Source of the DNA: Rugalucina vietnamica
Taxonomy: Eukaryota > Mollusca > Bivalvia > Lucinida > Lucinidae
Assembly: GCA_964017185.1 (NCBI GenBank)
Contig: OZ024874.1
Span: forward strand, 17,727,957-17,791,956
DNA length: 64,000 nt
Direction: 5' to 3'
In this document: piece by piece, positions 38,601 to 46,806 of the stretch
How positions within the stretch are numbered: position 1 is the first letter of the stretch
Layout of the letters: each line of letters starts with the position of its first letter
Position numbers and translations under genes: made by a program
Notes under the pieces: generated by a model
The model's input: the letters and a program-made list of their open reading frames with translations, nothing else
What the model was told of the DNA's origin: nothing
The model's database searches: none

Positions 38601-39332
38601 AGATTCGCGAGTATTCACTAAAATAAAGTTCTCGTGAATATTTCCGAACTTACAGTAGTTGGAAAACTACTGAAAATGCCGACAATTCTTGTTTTGCAGG
38701 TGATATTATTGGGGAAGTTTAATGCTCAGGGATTGGGACCAGACCATGAGTTGCTAGTCAGGGTAACCAAAGGTAAGTTTTGTAGGAACTTTCTCATAAC
38801 AATTCCCCTATAGGAATCAGAGAAGCTGGAAGTGGCATCTATTTAATAAAACCACATTTGCCGTCTTCAGGAGACTACAAGCTACAGTAGTACATGCATT
38901 GTAGTAGCTGTTGTCAGAGATATGATTGTTGTAAATTATAAAATGGATTCTCTTCTGCTAGCACATCATTTTACATACTGAGCTAAATGTGTAATATTAA
39001 GTGTCAGATACTAAAATTTTGCCACTGTGTCTGGACAAGTTTCCAAGAAGTTGGTTATCAGCACCATTACAACTTGAACATACAAATGAATGAGATAATC
39101 ATTTCCATTCAATAATACATATAACAGTGTTTTTTTTTTTTTTTTTTTTATTCCAGGTGTAGAGTATGTGAAGGTTGTGATACAGGACGGCCGAGTTCAG
39201 GGGGCTATACTGATAGGAGAAACTGAACTGGAAGAAGTATTTGAGAATCTCATCCTCAACCAAATGGACATTACACCTTTTAAAGACTATCTGCTAGATC
39301 CTAATATAGATATTGAAGATTTCTTTGACTAA
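14580..39332 (+). CDS. PYROXD1: PYROXD1, pyridine nucleotide-disulfide oxidoreductase domain protein 1 (14 exons, complete)
   Basis: Fourteen exons join to a 1503-nt CDS (500 aa), matching the roughly 500-aa length of vertebrate PYROXD1. Exons: 14580-14648, 20302-20382, 20886-21005, 21686-21757, 22667-22723, 23385-23458, 23927-24087, 24960-25087, 25342-25462, 36670-36779, 37170-37292, 38009-38146, 38700-38772, 39157-39332. All introns are GT-AG and phases agree. Visible motifs are an N-terminal FAD-binding GGGIAG (about residues 12-17), a second dinucleotide loop GNGGIA in exon 6, an ATG-like SATGVVPN in exon 10, and a C-terminal FAD motif VYAAGDVC in exon 11. The acidic C-terminus ends DIEDFFD. 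The classical CxxC redox pair of the superfamily is absent, as is known for PYROXD1. The family is an NAD(P)H-dependent flavoprotein that protects the RTCB tRNA ligase from oxidative inactivation. The start is the first ATG, directly before the FAD fold. Introns 1 and 9 (5.7 and 11.2 kb) are inflated by transposons. Several exons have decayed tandem copies beside them. Confidence 0.95.
14735..15870 (+). mobile_element. 5'-truncated CR1/Jockey-type LINE with RT C-terminal half
   Basis: One open frame (to the stop at 15760-15762) begins mid-domain with [17 protein letters not shown]. It contains [25 protein letters not shown] palm motif B, the catalytic FADD (about residue 63), and thumb motifs [16 protein letters not shown] and [13 protein letters not shown]. 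There is no start codon, endonuclease or fingers domain. It lies in PYROXD1 intron 1, sense strand. The frame has no internal stops, so the insertion is relatively recent. Confidence 0.88.
16333..16875. mobile_element. hAT MITE nested in the 15933-17715 element
   Basis: Ends TAGTGTTG and CAACACTA carry a perfect 8-bp duplication AGTCAAAT (16325-16332 and 16876-16883). Multiple ATCGAT/ATCGATTA subterminal motifs lie near both ends. Non-coding. Confidence 0.88.
16983..17168 (+). CDS. Small zinc-ribbon-like open frame, function unknown
   Basis: The frame encodes [20 protein letters not shown] followed by [11 protein letters not shown], a Cx2C..Cx2C arrangement that could bind zinc. There is no ATG at its start (first codon GTG). 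A plausible donor GGTAAG follows the ELG codons at about 17142, so it may be an internal exon of something carried by the surrounding TIR element. I do not recognise the family, and expression is uncertain. Confidence 0.35.
   Translation: MSDFFSAPKLTKIDVDCRGNRRVACRNCPDCSFISEIGAVRCAYCGCPPGQHELGKDVELK
17255..17670. repeat. Tandem repeat, AAGGGGGTGATAA / TTGTCCTTGTTTTTGCGAT units
   Basis: About five alternating units of roughly 85 bp, each with GTCCTTGTTTTTGCGATAAA and AGGGGGT. Part of the 15933-17715 element. Minus-strand open frames (FIAKTRTN..) are repeat shadows. Confidence 0.8.
17722..18629. other. PYROXD1 intron 1, no recognised feature
   Basis: AT-rich intron. A motif TTTACTGGTGACACGCCAAATGACATTATTTCAC near 17858 recurs at 4410 and 37670, so part of it is a low-copy repeat. 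No coding signal. Confidence 0.5.
18630..19796 (+). mobile_element. Tandem-core element, 151-bp units, GCGGGG ends
   Basis: Starts TATAGCCCCGCTTCTCAGCG (about 18656) and ends AAAGCGGGGATATA. Between them are about six 151-bp units, each with CAATCCCAAGCTAGATCTTG, ATTCTCAAGATATTGAGCGG-like and CGTAACTCCGTCAAAATTTTGCG blocks. Because 151 is not a multiple of 3, each unit opens a new overlapping frame. A reverse copy lies at 45066-46806. In PYROXD1 intron 1. Confidence 0.9.
20080..20264. mobile_element. ~240-bp MITE copy
   Basis: TTGAGCCACAACACGAAAAA, CTTCGGGGTTTCC, CACAAACTAACCTGTACAGTC and GTGTAGCGAAAACAAAG match the family in order. The palindromic centre is eroded. Intron 1 of PYROXD1, close to exon 2. 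Confidence 0.8.
20302..20382 (+). CDS. PYROXD1: PYROXD1 exon 2
   Basis: 27 codons between a TTTCAG acceptor and a GTGAGT donor. It encodes the conserved segment [18 protein letters not shown] of the first Rossmann fold. Phase 0 on both sides. Confidence 0.93.
20886..21005 (+). CDS. PYROXD1: PYROXD1 exon 3
   Basis: 40 codons between TCTGACAG and GTAGGT, beginning [14 protein letters not shown]. Phase 0 on both sides. Corresponds to the segment after the first FAD strand in the family. Confidence 0.9.
21226..21330 (+). repeat. tRNA-derived SINE fragment
   Basis: An A-box-like TGGCCGAGTAGTTTAGAGC is followed by a B-box-like GGGTTCAAGC (about 21305). The spacing and order match a tRNA-type polymerase III promoter without a foldable tRNA around it. 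Intron 3. Confidence 0.65.
21686..21757 (+). CDS. PYROXD1: PYROXD1 exon 4
   Basis: 24 codons between TTCTAG and GTAATA, ending [10 protein letters not shown], the conserved strand that reaches the FAD. Phase 0. Confidence 0.92.
21945..22145. mobile_element. MITE rich in TTCGCGAA motifs
   Basis: GTAAATCCGGTAATGTTCGCGAG at the left is mirrored by AAATTTCCGAACATACAGTA at the right, with TCGCTAATA/TTCGCGAATTC repeated inside. A decayed copy is at 38410-38656. Confidence 0.75.
22410..22652. mobile_element. ~240-bp MITE copy
   Basis: TGAGCCTGTGCATGAGAAAACC at the left and TTTTCCCATGCGGCGGCTCA at the right. The centre is GCGCTGATTAGCTTCGCAGT mirrored by ACTGCGAAGCTGATCTGCGC. It ends 14 bp before PYROXD1 exon 5. 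Confidence 0.88.
22667..22723 (+). CDS. PYROXD1: PYROXD1 exon 5
   Basis: 19 codons, including [15 protein letters not shown], between TTACAG and GTACAG. The acceptor lies only about 15 bp downstream of the end of a MITE copy (22410-22652). Confidence 0.93.
23107..23343. mobile_element. ~240-bp MITE copy
   Basis: TTGAGCCGCGACGCGAGAAAAC at the left and GGTTTTCTCATGACACGGCTCA at the right, with the GAAAACAAAGGCGCTGATCAG core. It lies 40 bp before exon 6. Confidence 0.88.
23385..23458 (+). CDS. PYROXD1: PYROXD1 exon 6
   Basis: 74 nt carrying the NAD(P)-loop segment [15 protein letters not shown]. It ends in phase 2 inside the valine codon at a GTAGGT donor. The phase matches both the true exon 7 and its upstream decayed copy. 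Confidence 0.92.
23752..23870 (+). pseudogene. Decayed tandem copy of PYROXD1 exon 7
   Basis: An intact acceptor (CATTACAG) is followed by [14 protein letters not shown] in the phase required by exon 6, then divergence and an in-frame TAG at 23831. Similarity to exon 7 continues, gapped, through the part matching [10 protein letters not shown]. No matching donor is visible. Inclusion would truncate the protein, so it is either a dead exon or a poison exon. Confidence 0.85.
23927..24087 (+). CDS. PYROXD1: PYROXD1 exon 7
   Basis: 161 nt beginning [17 protein letters not shown], followed by [14 protein letters not shown]. The acceptor is ATACAG and the donor GTAAAA. It restores frame from exon 6 and leaves phase 1. 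Confidence 0.93.
24270..24365 (+). repeat. tRNA-derived SINE fragment
   Basis: TGGCCTAGTGATTAGTGTGG (A-box-like) and GTCTTGGGTTTGAATG (B-box-like) are spaced as in a tRNA-type promoter. Intron 7. Confidence 0.6.
24681..24930. mobile_element. ~240-bp MITE copy
   Basis: AACAATCTGCATATGTGAAAAC, a perfect CAGCTGTGCAGT/ACTGCACAGCTG hairpin, TTTGTTTTCACTAC and GTTTTCTTATGTAACAGCTCA. It ends about 30 bp before exon 8. Confidence 0.85.
24960..25087 (+). CDS. PYROXD1: PYROXD1 exon 8
   Basis: 128 nt, a variable linker followed by [18 protein letters not shown], the conserved GSALGPDW-type segment of the family. The acceptor is GTAACAG and the donor GTATTG. Confidence 0.9.
25342..25462 (+). CDS. PYROXD1: PYROXD1 exon 9
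   Basis: 121 nt beginning [18 protein letters not shown]. The donor GTAGGT opens an 11.2 kb intron filled with nested repeats. Ends in phase 1. Confidence 0.9.
27950..29335 (+). repeat. GGCCGGCC satellite array, forward half
   Basis: About eight units whose spacers read TTGTAATAACCACTCTATTT, GCATATTTTAGAATTA and TTGACTTTGGAAT between hairpin cores. The orientation is opposite to the following half. Confidence 0.85.
29336..32260 (-). repeat. GGCCGGCC satellite array, reversed half
   Basis: About sixteen units of about 185 bp with spacers AAAAAGCATTTACATATTC, AAGAAAGTAATTCTAAAATA and AGAGTGGTTATTACAAGCTT. These are the reverse complement of the forward-half spacers. Confidence 0.88.
33937..35049. 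mobile_element. Tc1/mariner-type non-autonomous element, nested in the 157-bp array
   Basis: Ends TACTTAAGGAATAAAG and ATTCCTTAAGTA, with AACGCAACAAAC mirrored by GTTTGTTGCGT, lie at a TA dinucleotide. Outside it the 157-bp repeat continues. The interior lacks a transposase but is dense in ACGTCA/TGACGT motifs. Confidence 0.78.
36670..36779 (+). CDS. PYROXD1: PYROXD1 exon 10
   Basis: 110 nt containing [19 protein letters not shown] and then SATGVVPN, the FAD/NAD-domain ATG-type motif. The acceptor is TTTTCAG and the donor GTGAGC. A decayed copy lies about 35 bp downstream. Confidence 0.94.
36812..36882 (+). pseudogene. Decayed tandem copy of PYROXD1 exon 10
   Basis: The stretch matches exon 10 from the VYVEL codons to the SAT codons (shared ATGTAGAGTTAAC, then AATAA and TATGG blocks in register) with roughly 80% identity by eye. 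It begins about 30 bp after the true exon 10 donor and lacks a clean acceptor. Confidence 0.8.
37040..37135 (-). repeat. tRNA-derived SINE fragment, reverse
   Basis: Reads on the minus strand as AAGGCCTAGTGGTAATGTGC then CCTGGGGTAAAATCCCCACC, A- and B-box-like segments. Intron 10. Confidence 0.6.
37170..37292 (+). CDS. PYROXD1: PYROXD1 exon 11
   Basis: 41 codons containing [19 protein letters not shown], with the second FAD-binding motif AAGD. The acceptor is CTTTCAG and the donor GTGATC. Confidence 0.94.
37360..37460 (+). repeat. tRNA-derived SINE fragment
   Basis: CCCCCATGGTTTAGTAATAAAGC and AAGGTCATGGATTTGCTCCC resemble the A- and B-box parts of the other SINE copies here. Intron 11. Diverged. 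Confidence 0.45.
37899..37975 (+). pseudogene. Decayed tandem copy of PYROXD1 exon 12
   Basis: The stretch contains CAGGGTAAACATATGGGGGC and then GTGGC(C/A)AAGACAAACCAT, as in exon 12, with a damaged acceptor region (GTTTCTCTGGG against GTTTCAGATGAGG). It lies just upstream of the true exon. Confidence 0.82.
38009..38146 (+). CDS. PYROXD1: PYROXD1 exon 12
   Basis: 46 codons beginning [20 protein letters not shown] and ending [13 protein letters not shown], both strongly conserved. The acceptor is GTTTCAG and the donor GTGAGA. A decayed copy lies immediately upstream. Confidence 0.94.
38410..38656. mobile_element. Decayed copy of the TTCGCGAA MITE
   Basis: Right end ATAAAGTTCTCGTGAATATT then TCCGAACTTACAGTA matches the 21945 copy. 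The left side is a degraded TGAATTTTCAATTT repeat. Intron 12, about 45 bp before exon 13. Confidence 0.65.
38700..38772 (+). CDS. PYROXD1: PYROXD1 exon 13
   Basis: 73 nt encoding [19 protein letters not shown]. The donor is GTAAGT. Ends in phase 1. Confidence 0.93.
39157..39332 (+). CDS. PYROXD1: PYROXD1 exon 14 (terminal)
   Basis: 176 nt after a long T tract and TTCCAG, with [20 protein letters not shown] and an acidic tail to a TAA stop at 39330. Candidate AATAAA signals are at about 39550 and, past the transposon and the exon copies, at about 43238. Confidence 0.94.
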
Positions 39333-39349
39333 AATTGCAGCCTTATAGG

Positions 39350-39555
39350 TTAACCCATATTTGACGAATGGATTCGCCCATCATTATCAAATGGGCGTGT
39401 CCACTTTCATTTCATTTTTAGGGGTGTTACAAGTGATTTTTAATTTTATCTCATTTTTCGATGAAATTACTTTTAGCAAACAGAATAGCACCAGATGGGC
39501 CACCACGTTCTACGGCATCACATCTGGGGCCATTCTGTTTGCCTATGTCCAATAA
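39350..39555 (+). repeat. Copy of the 2340-2560 dispersed repeat, in the PYROXD1 3' UTR
   Basis: GACGAATGGATTCGCCCATC, ATTATCAAATGGGCGTGTCC and AGCAAACAGAATAGCACCAG align in order with the copy at 2340. It ends at an AATAAA (about 39550) that could serve as the PYROXD1 polyadenylation signal. Confidence 0.65.
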
Positions 39556-39623
39556 AAAGGATGCCAGGCCTATAAGTTAACTGATGACAGTCCTAGTATG
39601 AGAACTTGTGGCTTAAAGATCAA

Positions 39624-42600
39624 CACGGGGGTGATTCAATTGATACCACCTGTGCTGTCGTCCGAGACGTTACTGCATATATTGCTGTCGTCCGAGTATT
39701 CCGGTTTTCGTCCGAGTACTACGGCTGTCGTTACACAAACAGTACACACGTAAAAGCGGCTCGTGATTGTATTTGAAGGTATTATTTATCCTTTTTTCTG
39801 CTAGAATGTGTTGTTAGATATCTGTCTATCGTGCAATATGTTTGTACGGGTTTTTTGGTCGCTAGTTTGCATACAACCATGTGTTTAATCGTAAAAAAGC
39901 AAAAATCACATAAATATGCAAATACTTTAATAATCAGCATCTCTCAGTTCTAACCATTTATTGAACAACATGGAAAACATAACTGCAAAGATAAAACCTT
40001 TACCAGTTATAAAAAAATCCAAAGCAGAAAGAATTTGAAGGGGCGTTTAACTTTTGGTGTTACTGCTGTCGATCAGTTGTAAATATGTGTGATACGGCTG
40101 TCGGTTAAACTCGTTACGGATGTCGACAATTTAGAACAGGTAATAGGTAAAACTAAGTTTAAGGCACCCTAGATTTCAGAAATATGAATGAAATAACATC
40201 TATTTCACTTTGTTCATATTTCTAACGATAAACCACGGTGGGTTGGTTACACGAAGTAAGATATTTACATGACAAACCGCCGCACTTTCAAATATGAATA
40301 TTGAACGTCGTCTATACAGTGACCGGTTGCCTTGCTTTCTCATTTTCGCATGCATTATCCAAACCAGAAAGTGTAATTGTATACAATTTAAACTTTGATG
40401 AGCGTCACGATTGTCTTACAGCGGAAAAAGACACACTGTGGCGAACATTTGTGTAATGCACTTTAGCCATTTGTAACCACGCCCGTCCGCCCCCATCCCC
40501 GGGGAGGGCGGGGGCAGCCGTGGAAATGAGCAGGGCTTTGACCAAAGTTTTGCTACAGCAGTGCGTGGGAAATGGGCCGTGAAATTAAAAGCAGCCTGTG
40601 GAGAAAACAGCAGTGGTTTTACCAATAAGCAGTCCTCACAGGGTGGGATTTTTAGCGAGGATTGCTTTTAACCATGATTTGCTGGACCAAAAGTCAAAAA
40701 TCCCGCTATTCCCCGGGGGTGGGGGCCCGTTGTTACAAATGACTAGTACATAATACCTTATAATATTGCATTCATGTGTATATTTTCGTGTAGTCGCTCT
40801 CGAATGTCATTAAATGGCGCGAAGTGTAATATTCTGCTCTGCGATACAAAGGTTCACGTGTGTTGGTTGTGCTCTGTGATACATTGTGTTGTTCTTGGCC
40901 CGCTTGGGATGTCTTTGGGTTGGGATGTTGATTTAGCCAGTCGAATACAATGATTTCATATTTTTATTTGACCCCCCCTCCCCCACTTTTCTTGGTTTCG
41001 CGAATTTACTTTTTGGTGAACTAGTAAAGTTGGTCTCTTATCCGCCTAGTCTTTACTGCATCGTCATTTTGTATATATATCTTTTCGCCAGCTTAGCACG
41101 TTGTTTAATTTCATCATACCGTTTTTCCTTTTCGCAGTCCTCGTAGAAATGGTGGTTTCGCTTTCCTAGGAAAAATGGTTTTGTTGATTATAATAATAAT
41201 CTCTAAATTTCTGGTTTGGATTTTAACTTAATTACATCAATTTTTTTTTGTTACATATGTTGGCCAGTTGAACACTATTCTTATTTTCTTTCTTTATAAA
41301 ATGTCCCCAGAAGAAATGGTTTTCGCTGTTTTCCCAGTAAATAAGCTAATCGGCATCCCAGGACAAGTGGTTTATCTTCATGATACGATTGCTAATTGTG
41401 CCTACCTCTATGTGCCCAGGAAAAATGGTTTTCGGCGTTGTCCCTAATAAATACGCTCATCGGCGTCCCACAAAAGGTGGTTTATCTTCATGATACGACT
41501 GCTTATTTTGCCTGCCTCTCTGTTGTGTTCGTTGCCTTTGGTTTTGGTTGCGACATAGCCGGATGACTACCTCGTTGGGAAAGAGCTAGTTATTCTGCTA
41601 TTCGAGTGCGTTGTCCGACCTAAGTTCGGAAAATTTGTGATGCCGTTTGCATGAGTCATTTGTGAAATATTTTAAATATACTATCATATGACTTATATGA
41701 AACTGTAAAAAATCACATACTTTCATCTGGTCGCCGAGAACACTTCGAAACATTTTAAGTTTCGAAGTGTTCTAGATGTTGGCAAATGTTTCAAAGAAAG
41801 AAAAGTTTGCTAAAGAGTTCTTATACTATGCCGCATATGATAGGATATGTGTGAAATATTTTCTTTCATATGAATATAGCAATGCGTGATTTCCGACAGT
41901 ATGTGCAGCTCGAACGCGCTCTCTAACGTATGCACAAAATATAACATACACGGAGTTTGTTTCCCGACACTGTGTCAGCTTATAAATCGTTTTCATTTCC
42001 AGAAAACATGTTATGCAAAGTTTGTAGAGACGTATTGTTCATTCATATGACTTCACTAATTATCTCATATGACATTACAGAAGAGACTATTTGTAGCATT
42101 TGTGTTTTTCGAGGTTACTGTTATGCTTTCTAGCGATCTGTATAGTCGTCCTTTTATGAGTAGCATACGAAAATTATTCAGAAACTACAAAATAAATGCA
42201 TAAAATATGTTGAATTTGATTTCAATGGACAATATGCCATCTCGAAATACTATCGACAGCCCTATCGTACTGATCAGTAAACAAACGCCAGCCGTATCAG
42301 GGGTCAGCGACAGCCGTATCATGCTTTTTAAAAACGGGAAATAAAATTTGAAGGACGCAATGAATTGGGTAAATGATTACAGCTTTCAAAGGCTAAATGG
42401 AAAGCGTAATATCCCTGATACTTTCGCTTACATGGAATGGTTGCATATGTTGAAAGTAAGAAAAACACGCGAGAAAACGATGTTTTGTACTAAAAATAAA
42501 TTCTTGTGATTGTCTTTATGTTAAGAAAACTGGAAAGACGTTTGTAATAACGATAAATACCTTCTTGACAATTTTCGGTGATAAATGCGCTGATTAGCGA

Positions 42601-42753
42601 CGATCTGTTGGCCCTGTGGGCACTGAAATAGGGGCACCGATGATAACGACAGCCGTAGTACTTGGACGAAAACCGGAATACTCGGACGACAGCAATATAT
42701 GCAGTAACGTCTCGGACGACAGCACAGGTGGTATCAATTGAATCACCCCCGTG
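39624..42753. mobile_element. 3.13-kb TIR transposon, CACGG ends, 5-bp TSD, non-autonomous
   Basis: TIRs of about 108 bp (CACGGGGGTGATTCAATTGA and onward) differ at only about one position between the two ends. ATCAA lies at 39619-39623 and 42754-42758. Subterminal motifs GCTGTCGTCCGAG and ACGGCTGTCG are repeated in both ends and again inside (40060-40130, 42250-42320). The interior holds a ~105-bp internal duplication (41296-41525) and no transposase frame. Near-identical TIRs imply a recent insertion. It splits the PYROXD1 3' region from its exon-14 copies. A 5-bp duplication and a CAC start recall Transib-type elements; that assignment is inference. Confidence 0.88.
41296..41525 (+). repeat. 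Direct duplication inside the 3.13-kb transposon
   Basis: Two ~105-bp units share GAAATGGTTTTCG, AATAA(G/A)CTAATCGGC-like and GTGGTTTATCTTCATGATAC blocks in order. Confidence 0.8.
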
Positions 42754-42761
42754 ATCAAACT

Positions 42762-43215
42762 TGTGGCCCAGTAAGAAGTGTTTGAAAATCTTATCCTCAT
42801 TCAGACCGACTTATCACTTCAACCACTGTCTACTGGACTGATCCTGATACAGATATCAAAGATCTCTTTGATTGATCTGGTGGCCTAGTAAATGACTTGG
42901 TGGCCCAGTAAGAAGTGTTTAAGAATCTCCTACCCCATCAAACCAACCTCACACCTTCAGGGACTATCTACTGGATCCTGATATAGATATCAAAGATTTT
43001 TTGATTGACCTAGTGACCTAGTAAATGACTTGGTTGCCGAGTAAGAAATGTTTGAGAATCTCGTACTCAATCACAGACTTCACACCCTTCAAGCACTATC
43101 TGCTGGATCCTGATATAGATGTCAAATATTGACCTGGTGGCCTACACAGAAGTGTGGAGAACCTCGTACGCGAGAGCTTACAGCTTTCAAGGATGATTAT
43201 CTACTAGATTCCAGC
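42762..43215 (+). pseudogene. Four degenerate tandem copies of the PYROXD1 terminal exon
   Basis: Units of about 110-135 bp start at about 42762, 42896, 43028 and 43134. Each contains versions of GAAGTGTTTGAGAATCTC, then CACCTTCA..ACTATCT, then GGATCCTGATATAGAT, matching EVFENLIL through [11 protein letters not shown] of exon 14. Frameshifts and stops differ between units. The block is separated from the real exon by a 3.1 kb transposon that inserted within the 3' region. Confidence 0.85.
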
Positions 43216-43565
43216 TAGCTGTGTTTATTATGGTCAATAAACTATTTTATTATAATTGTTTCCATTAGCAATTGTACTATTGGCTGGTCCCAATAATTTC
43301 TCTGTTATCTGTACGATTAGTTTGTTATCCAATTTTTGAATAAATTTTCAAATGAGCATGCAGAGTTGCCTGTTTTGTTTAGATGATTGTACCAACAAAT
43401 GCTATAAAAATCTTTGGTTTGCTGTATGCAGTGCTATTAATTTACAATAACAGTTCAGTTGACTTGCAATGATCAACTAAAATTGCAGTGATCAACTGTT
43501 TTACTGTAAAGTATGCAATTCAGCGCTCTTTAAATTATTCTAATATGAAAAGCTACTTGTAACTA

Positions 43566-44951
43566 GAAATGCGTGTTTGTAAAACACTATGCCCCCAACT
43601 GTATGCTTGTCCCTAAACTGGCAGTTTGTATGATTCATTTATTTCATTCGAATGCAAACAAATTTAATTTCCTGAAGAAGCTGTTCGGTTGCGTCTGTTT
43701 TGACCTCCATCCAGAAACAGAATGTAAGCTTTTTTGCAGGCGAGTTAGAAATGAAGTAGAACATTAAAAATGGAGTAATTTTGTCAAAATTTGACAGAGA
43801 GTCCTCAAAAGTTAATCAGGTGATCTCCGTACATGAAAAAAATACAGGCCAACTATTTTTTCATGAGGAATCTGTATATGAAATTTCAAAACCCTATCAT
43901 TCACCGTTCAAAAGTTTCAAATTTCACTGAAAAAGGGAAAAATCAATCAAAATTTCAAAATTCTGTATTTTTGTAAAAATTTAACGGAAAGTTCTCAAAA
44001 AATAATCAGGTCATCTACTTCTCAGCCCCAACAAGTGTACCAAATATGAAGGCTCTAGCTTCAATACTTTTTGAGATATCTTGCACACAAGATTTTCAAA
44101 TTTTGTTTTCAAAGGGACATAACTCAAAAAAGGGGGCATAACTTGGCCATACAAAAAAATACGGGTCAACTATTTTATCATGAGGAATGTGTATATGAAA
44201 TTTCAAAACCCTAGCATTCACCGTTCAAAAGTTTCAAATTTCGCCGAAAAAGGGAAAAATCAATCAAAATTTCAAAATTCTGTATTTTTGTAAAAATTTG
44301 ACGGAAAGTTCTCAAAAGTTAATCAGGTCATCTACTTCTCAGTCCCAACAAGTGTACCAAATATGAAGGCTCTAGCTTCAATACTTTTTGAGATATCTTG
44401 CACACAAGATTTTCAAATTTTGTTTTCAAAGGGACATAACTCAAAAAAGGGGCATAACTTGGCCATACAAAAAATACGGGTCAACTATTTTATCATGAGG
44501 AATATGTATATGAAATTTCAAAACCCTAGCACTCACCGTTCAAAAGTTTCAAATTTCACCGAAAAGTGGAAAAATCAATCAAAATTTCAAAATTCTGTAT
44601 TTTTGTAAATATTTGACAGAACGTTCTCAAAAGTTAATCAGGTCATCTACTCCTCAGCCCCAACAAGTGTACCAAATATGAAGGCTCTAGCTAAAATACT
44701 TTTTGAGATATCTTGCACACAAGATTTTCAAACTTTGTTTTCAAAGGGACATAACTCAGAAAAGGGGCATAACTCGGACATGAAAAAAAATACGGGTCAA
44801 CTATTTTTTCATGAGGAATGTGCATATGAAATTTCAAAACCCTAGCATTCACCATTCAAAAGTTAACACACAGACAGACAGACAGACATACAGACAGACA
44901 AGCCGAAAGCAATATGCCCTTCCAACTTTTTCAAAGTTGGGGGCATAATAA
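43566..44951 (+). mobile_element. Tandem-core element with ATGCCCCCAACT ends
   Basis: Left ATGCCCCCAACTG; right CAACTTTTTCAAAGTTGGGGGCAT. The core is about three units of ~300 bp (ACGGGTCAACTATTTTATCA, CAAAACCCTAGCATTCACCG, AGTGTACCAAATATGAAGGC), preceded by a partial unit and ended by a CAGACAGACAGA microsatellite. No gene. Confidence 0.87.
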
Positions 44952-45065
44952 CACAGCAATTGTAATGATGGGCATAGCTACCAAATGGGTGTCTGCATAT
45001 ACACTTGGTATAAAATGGACCGACTTAGGTTGCTTCTTAATAATAAAAATGACTGATATAATTAT

Positions 45066-46806
45066 AGCCCCGCTTTGAAAAAGTGGGGGCTATACTGGAT
45101 TCACCCTGTCCTTCCGTAGTTCCGTTATTCCGTTATTCCGTCCTTCTGTCCTTCCGACATTTTTGTTTCCATTCATTATCTTGAGAATGGCTTGACAGAA
45201 TCTGACCAAATTTTGTATGCACATCAACATTGACAAGATCTAGCTTGGGATTGTTACCCGTCATTTTTCGCAAAATTTTGACGGAGTTATGGCCCTTGAT
45301 TGATGTCAGAATTTCGTTTCCGCTCAATATCTTGAGAACGAATTGACAGAATCTGACCAAATTTTGTATGCACATCAACATTGACAAGATCTAGCTTGGG
45401 ATTGTTACCCATCGTTTATCGCAAAATTTTGACGGAGTTATGGCCCTTGATTGACGTCAGAAATTCGTTTCCGCTCAATATCTTGAGATTAAATTGACAG
45501 AATCGGACCAAATTTTGTATGCATATCATCATTGACAAGATCTTGCTTGGGATTGTTACCCGTCATTTTTCGCAAAATTTTGACGGAGTTATGGCCCTTG
45601 ATTGACGTCAGAATTTTGTTTCCGCTCAATATCTTGAGAACGAATTGACAGAATCGGACCAAATTTTGTATGCACATCATCATTGACAGGATCTAGCTTG
45701 GGATTGTTACCCGTCATTTTTCGCAAAATTTTGACGGAGTTATGGCCCTTGATTAACGTCAGAATTTCGTTTCCGCTCAATATCTTGAGAACGCATTGAC
45801 AGAATCCGACCAAATTTTGTATGCACATCAACATTGACATGATCTAGCTTGGGATTGTTACCTGTTATTATTTGCAAAATTTTGACGGAGTTACGGCCCT
45901 TGATTGACATCAGGATTTCGTTTCCGCTCAATATCTTGAGAACAAATTGACAGAATCCGACCAAATTTTGTATGCACATCAACATTGACAAGATCTAGCT
46001 TGGGATTGTTGCCCGTCATTTTTCGCAAAATTTTGACGGAGTTATGGCCCTTGATTGACGTCAGAATTTCGTTTCCGCTCAATATCTTGAGAACAAATTG
46101 ACAGAATCGGACCAAATTTTGTATGCACATCATCATTGACAAGATCTAGCTTGGGATTGTTACCCGTCATTTTTCGCAAAATTTTGACGGAGTTACGGCC
46201 CTTAATTGACGTCAGAATTTCGTTTCCGCTCAATATCTTGAGAACGCATTGACAGAATCCGACCAAATTTTGTATGCACATCAACATTGACAAGATCTAG
46301 CTTGGGATTGTAATACCCTTCAGTTTTTGTTAAATTTTGACAGAGTTATGGCCCATAATTAACGTCAGAATTTTGTTTCCGCTCAATATCTTGAGAACGA
46401 ATTGACAGAATCCAACCAAATTTTATATGCACATCAACATTGACAAGATCTGGCTTGGGATTGTTACCCGTCATTTTTCACAAAATTTTGATGGAGTTAA
46501 CAGCCCTTGATTGACTTCAGAATTTTGTTTCCGCTCAATATCTTCAGAACGAATTGACAGAATCCGTCTAAATTTTGTATGCACATCATCATTGACAAGA
46601 TCTAGCTTTGGATTATTACCGTCATTTTTCGCAAAATTTTGACAGAGAACGAATTGACATAATCAGACCAAATTTTGTATGAGCATCAATATTGATGAGA
46701 TCTAGCTTGTGATAGCCTGTGATAGTTACCTGTCATTGTTTTTTTTCACCCTGCAAAAAAAGCTGAGAAGCGGGGCTATAGTCAGATTCTCTGACAATTC
46801 TAGTTA
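45066..46806 (-). mobile_element. Reverse copy of the 151-bp tandem-core element
   Basis: Same ends (TATAGCCCCGCTTTGAAAAAG and AGAAGCGGGGCTATAGTCAG) and the same 151-bp unit in about 11 copies. The unit number differs from the 18.6 kb copy, so the core expands or contracts. Confidence 0.9.
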
